Positions 45,927 through 57,962 of a stretch of DNA of 64,000 nt are shown piece after piece. Position 1 is the stretch's first letter. Every line of letters begins with the position of its first letter. This DNA is from Neoscytalidium dimidiatum. Taxonomy: Eukaryota > Ascomycota > Dothideomycetes > Botryosphaeriales > Botryosphaeriaceae. The notes under the pieces are model-generated. The model ran no database searches and was not told the DNA's origin. It saw only the letters and a program-made list of their open reading frames with translations. The stretch lies in assembly GCA_037367355.1 (NCBI GenBank), contig CM074696.1, positions 4,030,001 to 4,094,000 on the forward strand, read 5' to 3'. A program made the position numbers and the translations under genes.

Positions 45927-48900
45927 GGTGGCGTGGTCTCGGGTATTGGTGGTTCGCGATGGGTGGACTGAGGCGTTGGCGGGGTGGGTGAATTTTTGGG
46001 TTTGGCATGGGTACAGCTTATCGATAAGAACGCCTATGCATAAAATGGCTACGGTCTTCGATGGCACTTTCTTCAATAATCGTACTCTACTACAAGACTC
46101 CTATCTAAACTCAAATCTCACTGCGGTTCTTCCTGTTTGCTGGTCAACGTTCTAGCTCAGAAAAATGACCAGGCCAATTATATTCGCCACCATTTGATGT
46201 TGATATCGCCACTCACCATCTCGTAGAATTATTTTTTTTTTATTGGTATCATGATGATTTAGCGTATGAGGATGATAGTGATCGATATCTCGCCGCTTTC
46301 GCAGATTAGACGTCTCACCACCTCCTGTAAGATGCGAAGAACGAATAGCAAGACCGCAAGGGACGACAGAGAGATCAGGCTTGCTGGAGTGTGTGTGGAT
46401 CAAATACTCAGTAACAAATAAAGACAGACTACAAAAATTTATTTGGATCTCGTCCCTTCGGAAGCGCACTTAATACACCGAAGGTCAAATAACTTATTAT
46501 CTTCTCCAGAATATACTATCTTAGTCCGGGAGCACACCCGGATGATCTCGCTCACGTGCAAAATATCCCGGTGGTCGTAAAGTCCATGGAGCAAGAGAAA
46601 TTCACATGACCATTCAAGAAGCCAGAATTTCACCCCTTCCCAGTATTTAGATAGCATTTGGTCTTTGCACGTGCCGTAACAGTACAGAGTTTCTACGAAC
46701 ACCTAATGCTTATTCCCAGCCTATATGCAAACATCCCGTGACTTTGGTAGTAATGCTTGTTATGGCAGGCAGGTACGCTTAGCGCGGCGCTAGCGCCGCT
46801 GGGTAGTTGGGTAGTTTAGCTCCTTCGCTTTCTTCAGAAACAGACAACAACAACGAATATAAGTGCATACGAGGTTTTGCTCCAACAATGCTCACAGCAG
46901 AGTCTGGAGAATCTGGGGATTTTTCGTCGTTTATTAGTATGAACTCTCTTACACCTAGACCCTGTCCCAACTTGACTGCGGCAAAATACTTACACTTTCC
47001 CATTCTGGCCCTCGTTATTGTTATGAAAGAATTTGAAATTGAGCTTTGCATTAACACCGGTTACCGCCATCTCCGGTCGGATTTACATACTCAGGCTCTG
47101 CCTTTCTCCGCTTCAACCAATTAATCTTAATTACCAGCAGTCATATGAAAGCATGATTGAACTGTATTGTGTAGATTACCGGTCTGGAATACGATGGAGC
47201 ATTGCCCGCCATGGAAGTTCGGATGGCGCTGATTACCTCCAACCAATTGCTCTGAATAGCTTGAAGCCGTCCCAGGTGTTCCCATGGTGCAGCTGGACGT
47301 CGGGTCTTTCTATAGCCCACTAAGGTCCATTGCTGTGAGATGTCTGACGCATTCGGCTTGCTGACGAGCTTATTTGAGGCAAGTGGCGCATAGTTATGAC
47401 GTTGTTGTATCCCGGTTCTTCGGTGCAGTCGAGAGGACCTCCCGTTGCATCCCCCACCTTCTTCCCAAACAACGCAATAACGCTTGCCCGTGATCTTATA
47501 CGTGGAAACTGAGCTAATTAGCTTTATCAATTGTCTATTTCTCTGGGTGTAATATAAAAATTGGCATTGTGCTCTATCCGGAAGCTTCCGAATACTTACG
47601 ATCAGCTGGGCCAAACCGTTATAGGCAAAGCCAATGGTGTTAGAGAAGAGGTTAAGCAAGCATAGTTGGGTACATACATGTCCAGCTTGTCATTCCGTCT
47701 CCCACCCGCATATCACCAACTGTGTGGTTATTTGAAGCGGGCTTTTCTCGCCGCGCTGGGCATATTATTTGCAGTCTCTAGATCCATTCACAAGATATCC
47801 TTCCTAGAACTTCTCGGTAGTGTTAATATCCATCAAAAACCCCAATTTCTCACTCACACACATGATAGCCCTTCGTCACACGTCCTGAACACGCGGGCGT
47901 CCTTTCCCTTTGTATGACTTCACATGATATGCCCTAATCGGGACCACGCGGGTTCCTGAGTGACTTCCCTCCACGCAACCATGCATCACAGGATCCTATC
48001 TTGATGTTTCCTCCTGCCGCTTGGTGTTATTCACAAGCAACCACGAGCGGACCCTGCATTCACACCTCGCACGCGGCCACCTACCTTTTGCCCACCTCTC
48101 CCTATATAATACCACCTCCCCTCAACCTCGACACCTCTTTTCTCTTCAGCTCTCTTTGCCTCCTGGCTTAGATCATGTGTAGTAACTGTTCTTTTTAGAT
48201 TAATCTCTAGAACGCTCCTACGGGGGCATCTACGTGATTAATCTCGTTTTTGGACACCGGTTGGGGGCCTCTGGGCTCCGCTCATGCCACCGACCACAGT
48301 GTCGTTCGTATTGCACTGTCTCGGGCCGACGCGAAGGAGCGGCCATGTCATTTTGCTGCTCGCTTCTCTGACCATCAGCCTTTTCGTTGAGCTACTTCAC
48401 CATGCGTGGGGTCTTGAGGAAGAAGTGGTTTTATGCCGACGTAATTACTTGCGTGTGGATACGGATGAGGCTATCCGTTTTTTTTTTTTTTTTTGAGCAG
48501 CACAACATGACCTCTCTGGCGAGCAGATAGGCACTGCGGATTCAGCCAGTACTTGTCATTGATGTTCACACGTCTTCCTACGGAGCCTGTCCCCACAGTA
48601 CCTTGGCATCGCTACGAGAGATGCATCGTTTTCACTCGTACGCTTCGTAAGATGCGCAACAGCGGCTTCAGGTCATGGTACGAATAACGATGAATAAGAA
48701 AGAATGATGATCAGCCGCACTCGAGCAGCATGTGGCAGGGAAGGCAACCTGACGGCCAAATAGGTTATGACCGGCAACATTCGTACCAGCGACGGCCAGT
48801 ATTTTGTTTTGTGTGATTCGAAAGAGATCCTACTCGTGGGAGAATCATCTCATCTACATGATGAGCTCCGTGGCTAAGGGAAGGACCTGCTTTGCCTTTT

Positions 48901-50669
48901 GCATAACTTACACTCCAGAGTTTAGCAGAGAGCACGGATCTTGCCACGCCAAGTGTATGCGAATCGAAAAGCTGTTGCGCTTTTTTCAGGCTCTGAAAGT
49001 GATTGTGCGTTCGCTTCCCTCCGCTAACGCACCCGCCAGGTTAGAAGGTTCTGCTCACTGTCAGTTCGGAAGTACCGCACAGACGCACTTGCGGGAAAGA
49101 AAGCGGCGGTCGAGTCAAGCTTCCGCACTTAAGACTTTCTCAGACAGGTTCGCTGCAACAGGAAACTGCCGTATACGGCTTTTCAACAAGAGAAACGCGG
49201 TGTCGTATGAGTCCTTGGACGCCGTAGACATTTCCCCCATGCTCGAGTACGTCACGGAGAAGCATAAATCGCGAGAGCGACATCCGAGCACGCCGCCTCC
49301 TGCACAGCTCGGCAGAGCTCTCCACCAGATGGAGGCTTCACCGGTGTTCCGCAACCCAGGGGAGCTCGACGTCTACATCCACTCTTGCTTATTGACAGAC
49401 TACGTCGCGTTCAGCAAGTGCCAACTCCGCACGCACGATTCTCCACTCTCGATTATTGACGCAGCGCTAATGCACCCAGCTGGCTGCAGCTGAACAACAA
49501 AGGACGCAACTTGCCAGATGTGTGTCGGCCGAGTTGGAAGCAAGGCCGATGAGGTATCAAGATCCATGCTGCGGGAGTGGAGCCGGAGTGTCCGCGGCGC
49601 CAAATCATGTGGAGAAGCCGCGGGCTATCGGCTACAAGATTGACTTTTTTTTTAGAGGGAAAAAAAGCTTCGGACAAAGATGAACGGGGTTGCGTCGGAT
49701 GGAGCAGGATGGTGCAGGCGCGAAGTATCTAGAGCTGTTGCATGAGCTATCTAGCTTTTCCAACGCGAAAAAGGAAAGAAAGTAAAAGGAACGGCAGCTC
49801 CGTGATGAGCAGGGCGCTGAAGGTATTGGAAATTCTGTCTCAAATAGCATGCGAATCATGTGGATCAGTGGAGAATGGATATATGCCTTTGGTGTCCAGC
49901 GTCCGACGTTGCCGCAGGCCCCTTTCGCATAGCCGACTCTCAACTGCCGATGTGGTTGAGTCAGCAGCCAACAGCAACCACATTAAGGCTGTCCAGCTAC
50001 ATCATCGCCCGTGGAGACCGGCAGATGCACTCGGACATGCGCGAAAGGCTGTGTAACGTGAGAAAATTGTTGCAAAACTCCCCTGTTGACGCCCCACCAT
50101 GTCGATATAAACGTTGTAGGTGAGAATACGCAGTGCGTTTCTTAGGACGGGAGCGGACAGTGATGTCAGAACGCAGAGAGGCCAGCCGAGAAGGCCATCT
50201 AAAAACAGAAGAACGAGGCCAGCCCTGGTTCGCTTTTCCTCGGCCAGATCTGGCCGGCCGCGGCCGGAAATCCCCCGACTTCTCCATGATTGTTTGGTCC
50301 AAGTGTGGGGTACCCATGCAACGCTCCACACCTCTTGGAGCACGATGTCGTACAGGGCCCTCGTGCGCGCCACGCTTGGCCGCGGGTAACGCTCGTCGTT
50401 GCTTATGACCGACGTTCAACTGCCGAAAGGCCATGTTTGCTTGCGCCTGCGGACACCTATCAGGTTTCATGATTTGTGCTTAGCTTGTCGGCAGTTGTGA
50501 TATCAACCTTTTTGGGCTGGCTATCCTCGGGATCAACGGCAATGTCGCTGCGCTGTAATCACCGTTGACCGTGTGCCACTTGGCCGCTGAGTTTAAATAA
50601 AATGGTCCTACCTATCCCCCTTTGTGACGACCCATCTGTGCTCTTCAACACGCCAGACACACCAGCACG
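45927..50669. other. Gene-poor 4.7-kb region
   Basis: No intact gene was found. From 46.1 to 47.9 kb it is AT-rich with scattered coding-like pieces on the minus strand, for example LLNLFSNTIGFAYNGLAQLI ending at a GTAAGT donor at 47599, perhaps a decayed gene. A promoter-like segment lies at 48090-48177. A plus frame of 229 codons at 48804-49493 has no recognisable motif, so I do not call it a gene. A poly-T run lies at 48478-48494. From about 50.0 kb DNA is GC-richer and should include the P450 promoter. Confidence 0.55.
48090..48198 (+). promoter_or_regulatory. Promoter-like segment without a downstream gene
   Basis: TATATAAT at 48103-48110 is followed by a pyrimidine-rich, leader-like stretch and then ATG at 48175. 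That ATG opens only a seven-codon frame (MCSNCSF, stop at 48196). It looks like the promoter and leader of an expressed gene whose coding part is missing, decayed or non-coding. Confidence 0.35.
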
Positions 50670-52297
50670 ATGTTGCTCAACGAAGTCGTACCTTTCCTCG
50701 TGCGCTATTGGCCGGCCGTCCTTGCCTCGGTTGTGGTTATCCATCTACTCCAAAATAAGTTCAACAAGGGACTGCACAAATATCCGGGCCCGTTCCTTGC
50801 CGCGTACACGAATTGGTGGCGTCTGTTCGATGTCTGGAACCGGCATACAGAGCAAACACATATTCGTCTACACCAGCAGTATGGCGACTTCGTCAGGCTG
50901 GGGCCGAACGTGATCTCCATTGCGGACCCCAAGGCCATCAAGACTATATATGGTCTGAACAAGGGGATGACTAAGGTTAGCCAATCTGCTGCTGATCTTC
51001 AGACAACATACTTACATGAAGTTAGTCCGACTTCTACCCTATCCAACAAGCCATCGCTGGAGGTCATCGCGTTTGGTCTCTCTTCTCCACAAAGGATGAA
51101 GATTGGCACGCGAAGTACCGGCGTTGCATAAACGGTGCCTTTGCCATGAGTGCTCTCGTTTCATACGAGCCTCTTGTGGACTCGACCGTGAATTTCTTCC
51201 TCGACCAAACAGACCGCATCTTCGCCTCATCCGGGCAAGTGTGCAACTTCAACCGCTGGTTACAGTTCTTCGCCTTCGACGTCATCGGAGAGATCACCTG
51301 GAGCAAGCGTCTGGGTTACGTCGAGAAGAATGAAGACATCGATAATATCGTCGGCTTCTTGGCCAAGTTCCTGAGCTACTGCGCCGTCGTCGGACAGCAG
51401 CCTTGGTTGGACCTCCTCATTGACAAGAATCCTATCAAGCTCGCTCTCCAGCGTTGGGGGATCATCGGCAAGGTTTTCCCCGTGACCAAATTCGCTCTGG
51501 CCCGGCAATCTGAACGTGCCGCAGAGATGGAGAAGATTCGGACCCACGGCCTCGACGATAAAAGAGGTGGCGCCATCGACCTGCTCAGCAAATTCACTGG
51601 CGCGCTGCACGACCACCCGGAGTTTATGACGGACCGCATGGTGCTGGCCGCGTCCGTGAGCATGGTCTTTGCGGGCTCTGAAACCACTGGCATCAGCCTG
51701 AGCGCCGCGTTCTACTATCTTCTCAAGAACCCGCGTGTTTACAAGAAGTTGATGGAGGAACTCGACGAGGCGGTGCGCAACGGCACGATCGTCGACCGCG
51801 AGAACGGAGCCGTCACATGGTCAGAGGCGCAGAAGCTCCCGTACCTGGACGCTGTGATTCAGGAGACGTTCCGCATGCATCCGGCGGCCGGTCTGCTGCT
51901 GGAGCGCGTTACCCCGCCGCAGGGCATCACCGTGTGTGGACAGTTTATTCCTGGCGGCACCATTGTCGGCTGCAACGGATGGGTGCTGCACAGGCGACCG
52001 GAGGTGTTCGGTGAGGATGCCGCTATCTACAGGCCAGAGAGATGGCTGGAAGCCAGCCCGGAGAAGTTGAAGGAGATGAAGGCGACAATGTTCCAATTCG
52101 GCGCGGGATCCCGGACGTGTCTTGGCAAGAACATCAGCTTGCTGGAGATCTATAAGCTTGTGCCGAGTTTCCTCAGGAGGTTCGAGGTCGAGTTGGAGGA
52201 CCCCAGCCAGGACTGGAAGACGCAGAATCACTGGTTCGTTCGCCAGGTGGAGTTCAATACTAAGTTCAAGCCAAGGCCGCTCCACGCGACAGTTTAG
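50670..52297 (+). CDS. Cytochrome P450 monooxygenase
   Basis: Membrane-anchored fungal P450, probably in the ER, acting in secondary metabolism or detoxification; the substrate is unknown. Two exons, 50670-50975 and 51026-52297, 525 residues; a 50-nt intron (GTTAGC...TTAG) restores GMTKSDFYPIQQAIAGG. The N-terminal hydrophobic anchor is at about residues 5-25 (VVPFLVRYWPAVLASVVVIH), then the Pro-rich KYPGPFLAAYTNWW. I-helix FAGSETTGISLSA, K-helix ExxR as ETFR, YRPERWLE, and heme loop FGAGSRTCLGKNI with ligand Cys about 467 are all intact. It resembles the pisatin demethylase-like group by general look only. A PLP aminotransferase follows 1.2 kb downstream on the same strand. Confidence 0.92.
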
Positions 52298-53499
52298 AGT
52301 TTCCGGCGTTCTCGAACGACGTTAAAACGGCTTCTGTTTCCCTCTGTAGCTGGTGTTTGAGGAGTTGAGGTGTTCAGCAACGCAAACGAATCGGATTGAG
52401 ATGGTTGCTTTAGAGATAGCTGCCACAGTATTGATGAATTTCTCCTCGAACATGGAAGTACTGAGAACGCGTGAACGACAATGGTGACTGTCTCAGCCAA
52501 CTCACAAGCACTTCAGGCAAACTACAGAATTTACGACTTTTCTTCATCAATGACTTCGCCCAAAAGAAAGCGAAACCCACTGCGATGAGATTTAATGATC
52601 GTGCACCAGCTCTTACAGGACGTCCGCCGAGTTACCTTGATGATGAGATGTGGAGGGTCTGAAGCCAGCCTCGGAACTCACCTGATTCAATGCGCCGTCG
52701 AGCAGTTGACGAACAAGTGGTCGTCAGGATGGCAGATATAGTGATTGGTGACCGGTGTTGGCGTCCAGGGAGGCGGGAAGGAACGACAAGGTGGTGGGCA
52801 GCCATGGCAACGGCGGGGTATTCGGGTGTTTCATCGGAGAATTGCTGACTGTCCAAATAGGCAATGTGCAGAGCCAACTTCAAACGTCTGTAGCTTGACG
52901 GACTCCCATGGAAACATTCGGGTGGCGTCTACGTTACAGGCTGCCTGAAGCTAAGTCGAACAGACTCGAAGATACTTGCTCCCACTGCAAGACTGCACTG
53001 AACCATCACGAGACTCGGATCGTCGGACAGACTGCTGCCGAGCTGCCGCCGGCAACCAAGCGAACCTGCCGGCCAGGCTGTCTGGCTGGGTGTGTCAGAA
53101 GTTATGTGAGAAAGTCATTGCCGTCGGCCATCCGGTCTGCGGCCGTGCGTGCAAACGTCCGCGACACTACACACTTCCAGATCTAAATGGGGAGACTGTT
53201 CCTACAGAGCGCTGCAGAACCCAGTGACGGTTCCGTCTTATTAGCCTATACTGCAAACCCATACTTCTCATTTGATCTCCTTCTAGGCTGGCCCGTTAAT
53301 TGAGAATTGCTGAAGCTGCCATCATTTTGATGTGACGGCATGCCGTCTAATCGAAATTCAACCTCCCGATATCAACACGTCGGCTCTTCCGCCCGTAGCC
53401 ATGCACCGTCAGCATACAAAAATCCACCATATGGCTTTCTTTTCTTCATCGGCCCCTCTCTATTCACAATCACTCGTCAGTAATTCTGCAAAAAAGAAA
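52298..53499. other. Intergenic, P450 to aminotransferase
   Basis: 1.2 kb. Short Cys/Arg-rich frames occur on both strands at 52.6-53.2 kb, but none shows a domain or clean splice structure. It contains the P450 3' region and the aminotransferase promoter. The aminotransferase frame is open from 53332, so longer N-termini are possible. Confidence 0.45.
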
Positions 53500-54893
53500 A
53501 TGGTCTCTACGGCCCAGCAAGCATCCAGCCTTAACCCTTCGACTGTCTTAGAGGCAGCAAAGGCACGATTCCTTGCACGCAACCGCAAATCTCTGCAGAT
53601 CCATGAGGAAGCTATCCGGAGCCTTCCTGGAGGCAACACCCGGACCGTCCTCCACACCGCGCCCTTCCCAATCAGCATGGCGCGCGGCGAAGGCTACCAA
53701 GTCTTCTCCGAAGACGGGCACACGTAAACGCACCCTCCTCGCCCCCCCTCATTTCCCTCCAATCACAGCTAACAGCATCCAAACCCAGCTACACCGACCT
53801 CACCGGCGAATTCACCGCCTGCCTCTACGGGCACTCGCACCCGCTCATCCTCTCCACCATCACCAGCACCCTCGCCACCACGGGCCTCAACCTCGGCGCG
53901 ACCACCGTGCACGAGAGCGCGTACGCCGCGCTCCTGCGCGCCCGCTTCGGCCTCGCGCTCCTGCGCTTCTGCAACTCGGGCACCGAGGCCAACCTGCACG
54001 CGCTGGCCGCCGCGCGCGCCTTCACGCGCCGCCGCCGCGTCGTCGTCTTCGGCGGCGGCTACCACGGCGGCGTGCTCGGCTTCGCCCACGGCGCCCCCGC
54101 CCCCAACAACGTCGACCCCGCCGACTGGGTCGTCGCGCGCTACAACGACGCCGAGTCCGCCCGCGCCGCCATCCTCGAGACGCCCGGCGGCGTCGCCGCC
54201 GTGCTGGTCGAGGCCATGCAGGGGTCCGCCGGGTGCGTCGTCGGCGAGAGGGAGTTCCTGCTCGCCGTGCAGGACGCGGCGCGGCGGGCGGGCGCCGTCT
54301 TCATCCTCGACGAGGTCATGACGTCGAGGATGGGGCCGGGCGGGTTGCAGGCGAGGCTGGGGCTGCGGCCGGATTTGACGACGTTGGGGAAGTATCTTGG
54401 TGGCGGCCTGGCCTTCGGCGCGTTCGGAGGCAGGGAGGATGTCATGGCTGTGTTTGATCCCAGGCGGGAGGGCGCGTTGGCGCAGAGTGGCACGTTCAAC
54501 AACAATTCGTTGGCGATGCGTGCCGGGTATGTGGGGCTGAAGGACGTGTTCACGCCGGAGGTGAGCGAGGGGTTTTGGGAGATTGGTGAGGAGCTTCTAC
54601 GGAGGCTGAGGGAGGTTACGGCTGGGACTAAGGCGACTTTTACGGGTGTTGGAACGGTGATATGCTTGCACATCTCGGATGAGGGCGTTAGAGATATTGT
54701 ACGTGCGGATGAGGTGGAGGAGAGGGCTGATCTGCGGGAACTGTTCTGGATGGAGATGATGGAAGAGGGGTTCTGGATCACCAAGCGCGGGATGATTGCT
54801 GTGATCTTGGGAACGCCGCAAAGTGAATTGGATAAGTTTGTTCACAGCGTCAAGGCTTTCCTTGAGAGGCACCACGACCTACTGGCGCTCTAA
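53500..54893 (+). CDS. Class III PLP-dependent aminotransferase (GSA aminomutase-like)
   Basis: Fold-type I PLP enzyme of the class III aminotransferase family, closest in look to glutamate-1-semialdehyde 2,1-aminomutase. Fungi do not make tetrapyrroles by that route, so it likely transaminates another substrate. Two exons, 53500-53723 and 53789-54893, 442 residues; a 65-nt intron restores DGHTYTDLTGEFTACLYGHS. Motifs: IRSLPGGNTRTVLHTAPFPI, FCNSGTEANLHALAAAR (PLP phosphate region), VFGGGYHGGVLGFAHG, VLVEAMQGSAGC, the Asp in FILDEVMTSRMGPGG and the Schiff-base Lys at about 276 in TTLGKYLGGGLAFGAFGG. Starts at 53401 or 53332 would add an N-terminal extension. Exon 2 is strikingly GC-rich at its 5' end. 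The P450 next to it suggests a shared small-molecule pathway, inferred only. Confidence 0.9.
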
Positions 54894-57800
54894 GCTACCC
54901 AGATAGCGTTGAGTACCTTCAACAGTTTTGGAGGGATACTGTAGCAGGTGCGACTTATTGAAGTGAATAATCAATAGCGAATGATGCTTTCTCCAGACGA
55001 TAAAGAAACCTGACTCTGGAACTGGTTATGTGGTTGGTAAGAGCAGCGTGCATGCGTAGCATGGCAACTATTCAAAAGTTTACCCATTTCAAGAAATTTT
55101 GGAGGCGCACACCTCTTAAACACTGCTTTGTCTCTTCTTAACGAACTCCTTGCGGAATGTGATTCTAGAGCATGATGACCAATCGTTACTAAGTAGCCAT
55201 TGAACAGTAGCGCTCAAATCTACACCGAGAATTTGTGATAGCTCTTACTTCACGCCAGATGTAAATGCTCTACTTTGAAATTCTCATCATCGCACATGGC
55301 TTCAGGCCTTAGTCCTCTGATATGCGGAAGAATACCATAGCGCGCTTGAGCTTGAAGGTCGGTTTATTAGACGCAGAACCATCATTTATTTCTGGAACAG
55401 CGCGGAGGACGCTGGAAATTGGTTTCGAAACTTTAATATCTCAAGTCCGATGCGCGTTCCCGGATAGTGGTGAGCCCCGCTGTTCATATAGACGTGGTAT
55501 ATGATCAGCCTGTTCCATATAGATTACAGCCTTATGAACTTCAGCCCTCAAATTGCAACTCACGAGTAGGATCACCGGCATATTCAAAAACGATCAACAT
55601 GCAGTAGCATGGTAGTGTTTTGACCAATGTACCGTCGACTATAGTCTCGAGGATTCATTGGATAAGGGAAAGCCAACTTTGAGAATGAGTATGAGCAAGC
55701 AATCGTTTGTGCTTACAACCCATCGCATAAGTCGCATCATCAAGGCTAAGAGCCGATTATGAGAAGGCATTGTAGAGCGGATTGCATTGTGAGGTCAAAG
55801 AAGAAGTGGCTTCCTTGTGGATGCAGGACTAAGTACTACTCCTGGGCAGCCCGCCTTTTAATCGTGAGCCAGTAGGCGAATCTTGCACGGATATCTGACT
55901 GCAGCAATTGCCGACAGCAGAGTCTCATAACAGTCTATCGGGACCTGCTGGCATCCAGCACACGGCAGCGGGCCGGTCCACGGGACAGCTGTTCAAGTCG
56001 AGCACAGATGGGGGAATGGACTCCATATCGCCCTGAGTACGACACGGTATAGCTAGAGGCTGATAAGCCTGGTTGCAAATACCCTTCTGCGGTCTAGGAG
56101 CGTCAACGCCGCTGAGCTGTTGTGTGGCAAAAGCTCGCACCCGACCATCTGGGTTCACACTTGGGACGTGTTGACGGCGCCCGTGACCGCAGATCCTCAG
56201 CCAACACAGAAGGCGTACGACAAGTGGGAACTTTTGCACCACAGACCCAGCTGTGGTTCGATAGGCGGGGAGGCCGTCGTCAGAGAAGCGGCTCCTACCA
56301 GGCATCCGCCACCATTCCCCGCGGACAACATGAGGCGCATCTGAGACCCCACTCTTCGTATCGTACGTGCAGTTGCCATTGAGTCGAGCGGTAAGCCGCG
56401 CTCAATGGCCAAGTTTCGGGACAGCCTCGCCACCACACTTTCATGAAGCGCGGCGGTGGAGCAGGTGTCGCAGGTGATTCTGGCGCACGCACGACCAGGT
56501 GAGGGGTTGGTGCAAGAAAGGGGAGCACGGCCCGAGGAGGTCTTTCTGGAAACAAAGATAGAAGCATGGCGGCCCCGTTTTATCTCCTCCTGATCTCCAT
56601 GCGCGGTGAAGAGGGCGATTAGCGGTGAATCCGGCTGGCCGTGATGGTTAATGCTGGCCGCGCAAGTGAGGCCTCACGCAGCAATGGAGGAAATTGAGCT
56701 CGTGTAGGGCAGAATGCTGCCGCCGGACTTGCGCGGTTTGGGGGCTGCCTCTCGATCAGGGCGCACAAGGTTCTTTTTTAGGCGGCAAACACCCACCCAC
56801 AGACCCCCGGCACTTTGATTGTTATGCAAACGCGATATAAACAGCAGCGGCGACGTTCGGGATGTCCCCGCCGCATGGTCAGCACGGCGGGCTGCCATGT
56901 CACCCCGCCGCACAGACTCGAGGGCGCCTCTTGTCAGGCAGACGACGATGCGGAAGACGAGCAGGTGACGTGTTGTGGGGACGAGGGGGCGAGGGTGCGA
57001 GGCGATGTCGCGAGGTTGGCGGAGGGACGAGACGGTGAAGCTGCGGGCCGGCAGGGAACGAAGCTCGCCGCGACTGGCGAGGAGAGCAAGGAGAGGTCTG
57101 AGCGGGCGCCAGCCAGCCAGTCGCTGGTCTCGACTGCCCTCTGACGGCGCTGAGCGACGCGACGCCGCCGATCGTGCGGCGGATCACCAGCCGTCGTGGG
57201 CCGGCAGCATCGCGCGCGGCATCAGGCGCTGACGGGCAGCAGGCTAAGTAGAGACGCTGCACGCCAGACGCCAGACACCAGGCGCAACGGCCGACAGTCG
57301 CGTTGAGCGCGAGCTTGTTGCGGCAGCCCCTGGCCAAAAGATAAAAAAGCGAGTTGAAGAATAGAGAAATTAAACACGCCGCCGACACCAATAGCTGGCC
57401 GTTATGCGGCGAGCTGCTGCTGCTCTCCCGACTCCCAATAACAAGGCCTGGTGCGCCTCACGCAGCACCGCATGCTACACGACCCAGCCACCATTGCTCT
57501 CCGCTCTCCGCCCTCCTCGCGCAGCCGTGACCGCGACGCTCAGCCCTGTGCTGTTTGCACTGTCCGTTTGGCCGCCCCGGTCCGCGCATGCACGCACGTT
57601 CCGGACGTCACTCACTCGTTCATATCCGCTTGTGAGCCCGCCTCAGCTGCAATTTCGCTGCTCTCCCCCCGAGCCGATGCGCCGCCCACAGCCATCTTCG
57701 CCCGTTCCGCTGTCACTCTAGTCCCTCCGAGCCCAGCGTCGCCCCGTAGCCTCCACTAGACTGCAGCACCGCACAGCGTGACCGCCTAAGTGGGCGCCTG

Positions 57801-57962
57801 AGTGGACTCTCTGCTGCCTCCTCGCGCCGCCGACGAACCCGCTCAGGACCACATCCCTGCAGCCTTCCGCGCTTGTTGCACTTCCCCTCAACACCCTCTC
57901 CACCGACTCTTCCTCTCCCAGCCGTGAGACCGACACCGCTGAGCGGACCCCCTTGCTCTCGC
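54894..57962. other. Gene-poor region, then GC-rich leader of TeaR-like gene
   Basis: 3.1 kb. 54.9-55.9 kb is AT-rich with stops in all frames. 56-57.4 kb turns GC-rich and gives Arg/Pro-rich shadow frames. 57.4-57.96 kb is pyrimidine-rich and resembles a long 5' leader, with several upstream ATGs. No gene is supported. Confidence 0.5.

Noticed and set aside
48804..49493. A 229-codon plus-strand frame
   Set aside because: No recognisable domain, no splice support and competing frames on the other strand; kept only as a note under the gene-poor region.
52908..53227. Cys-containing short plus-strand frames between P450 and aminotransferase
   Set aside because: Two overlapping frames both show Cys by chance; no repeated Cys spacing, signal peptide or splice structure supports a gene.
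56900..57391. A 163-codon minus-strand frame upstream of the TeaR-like gene
   Set aside because: Only a GC-rich shadow frame; no domain, and the region behaves like leader or promoter DNA.
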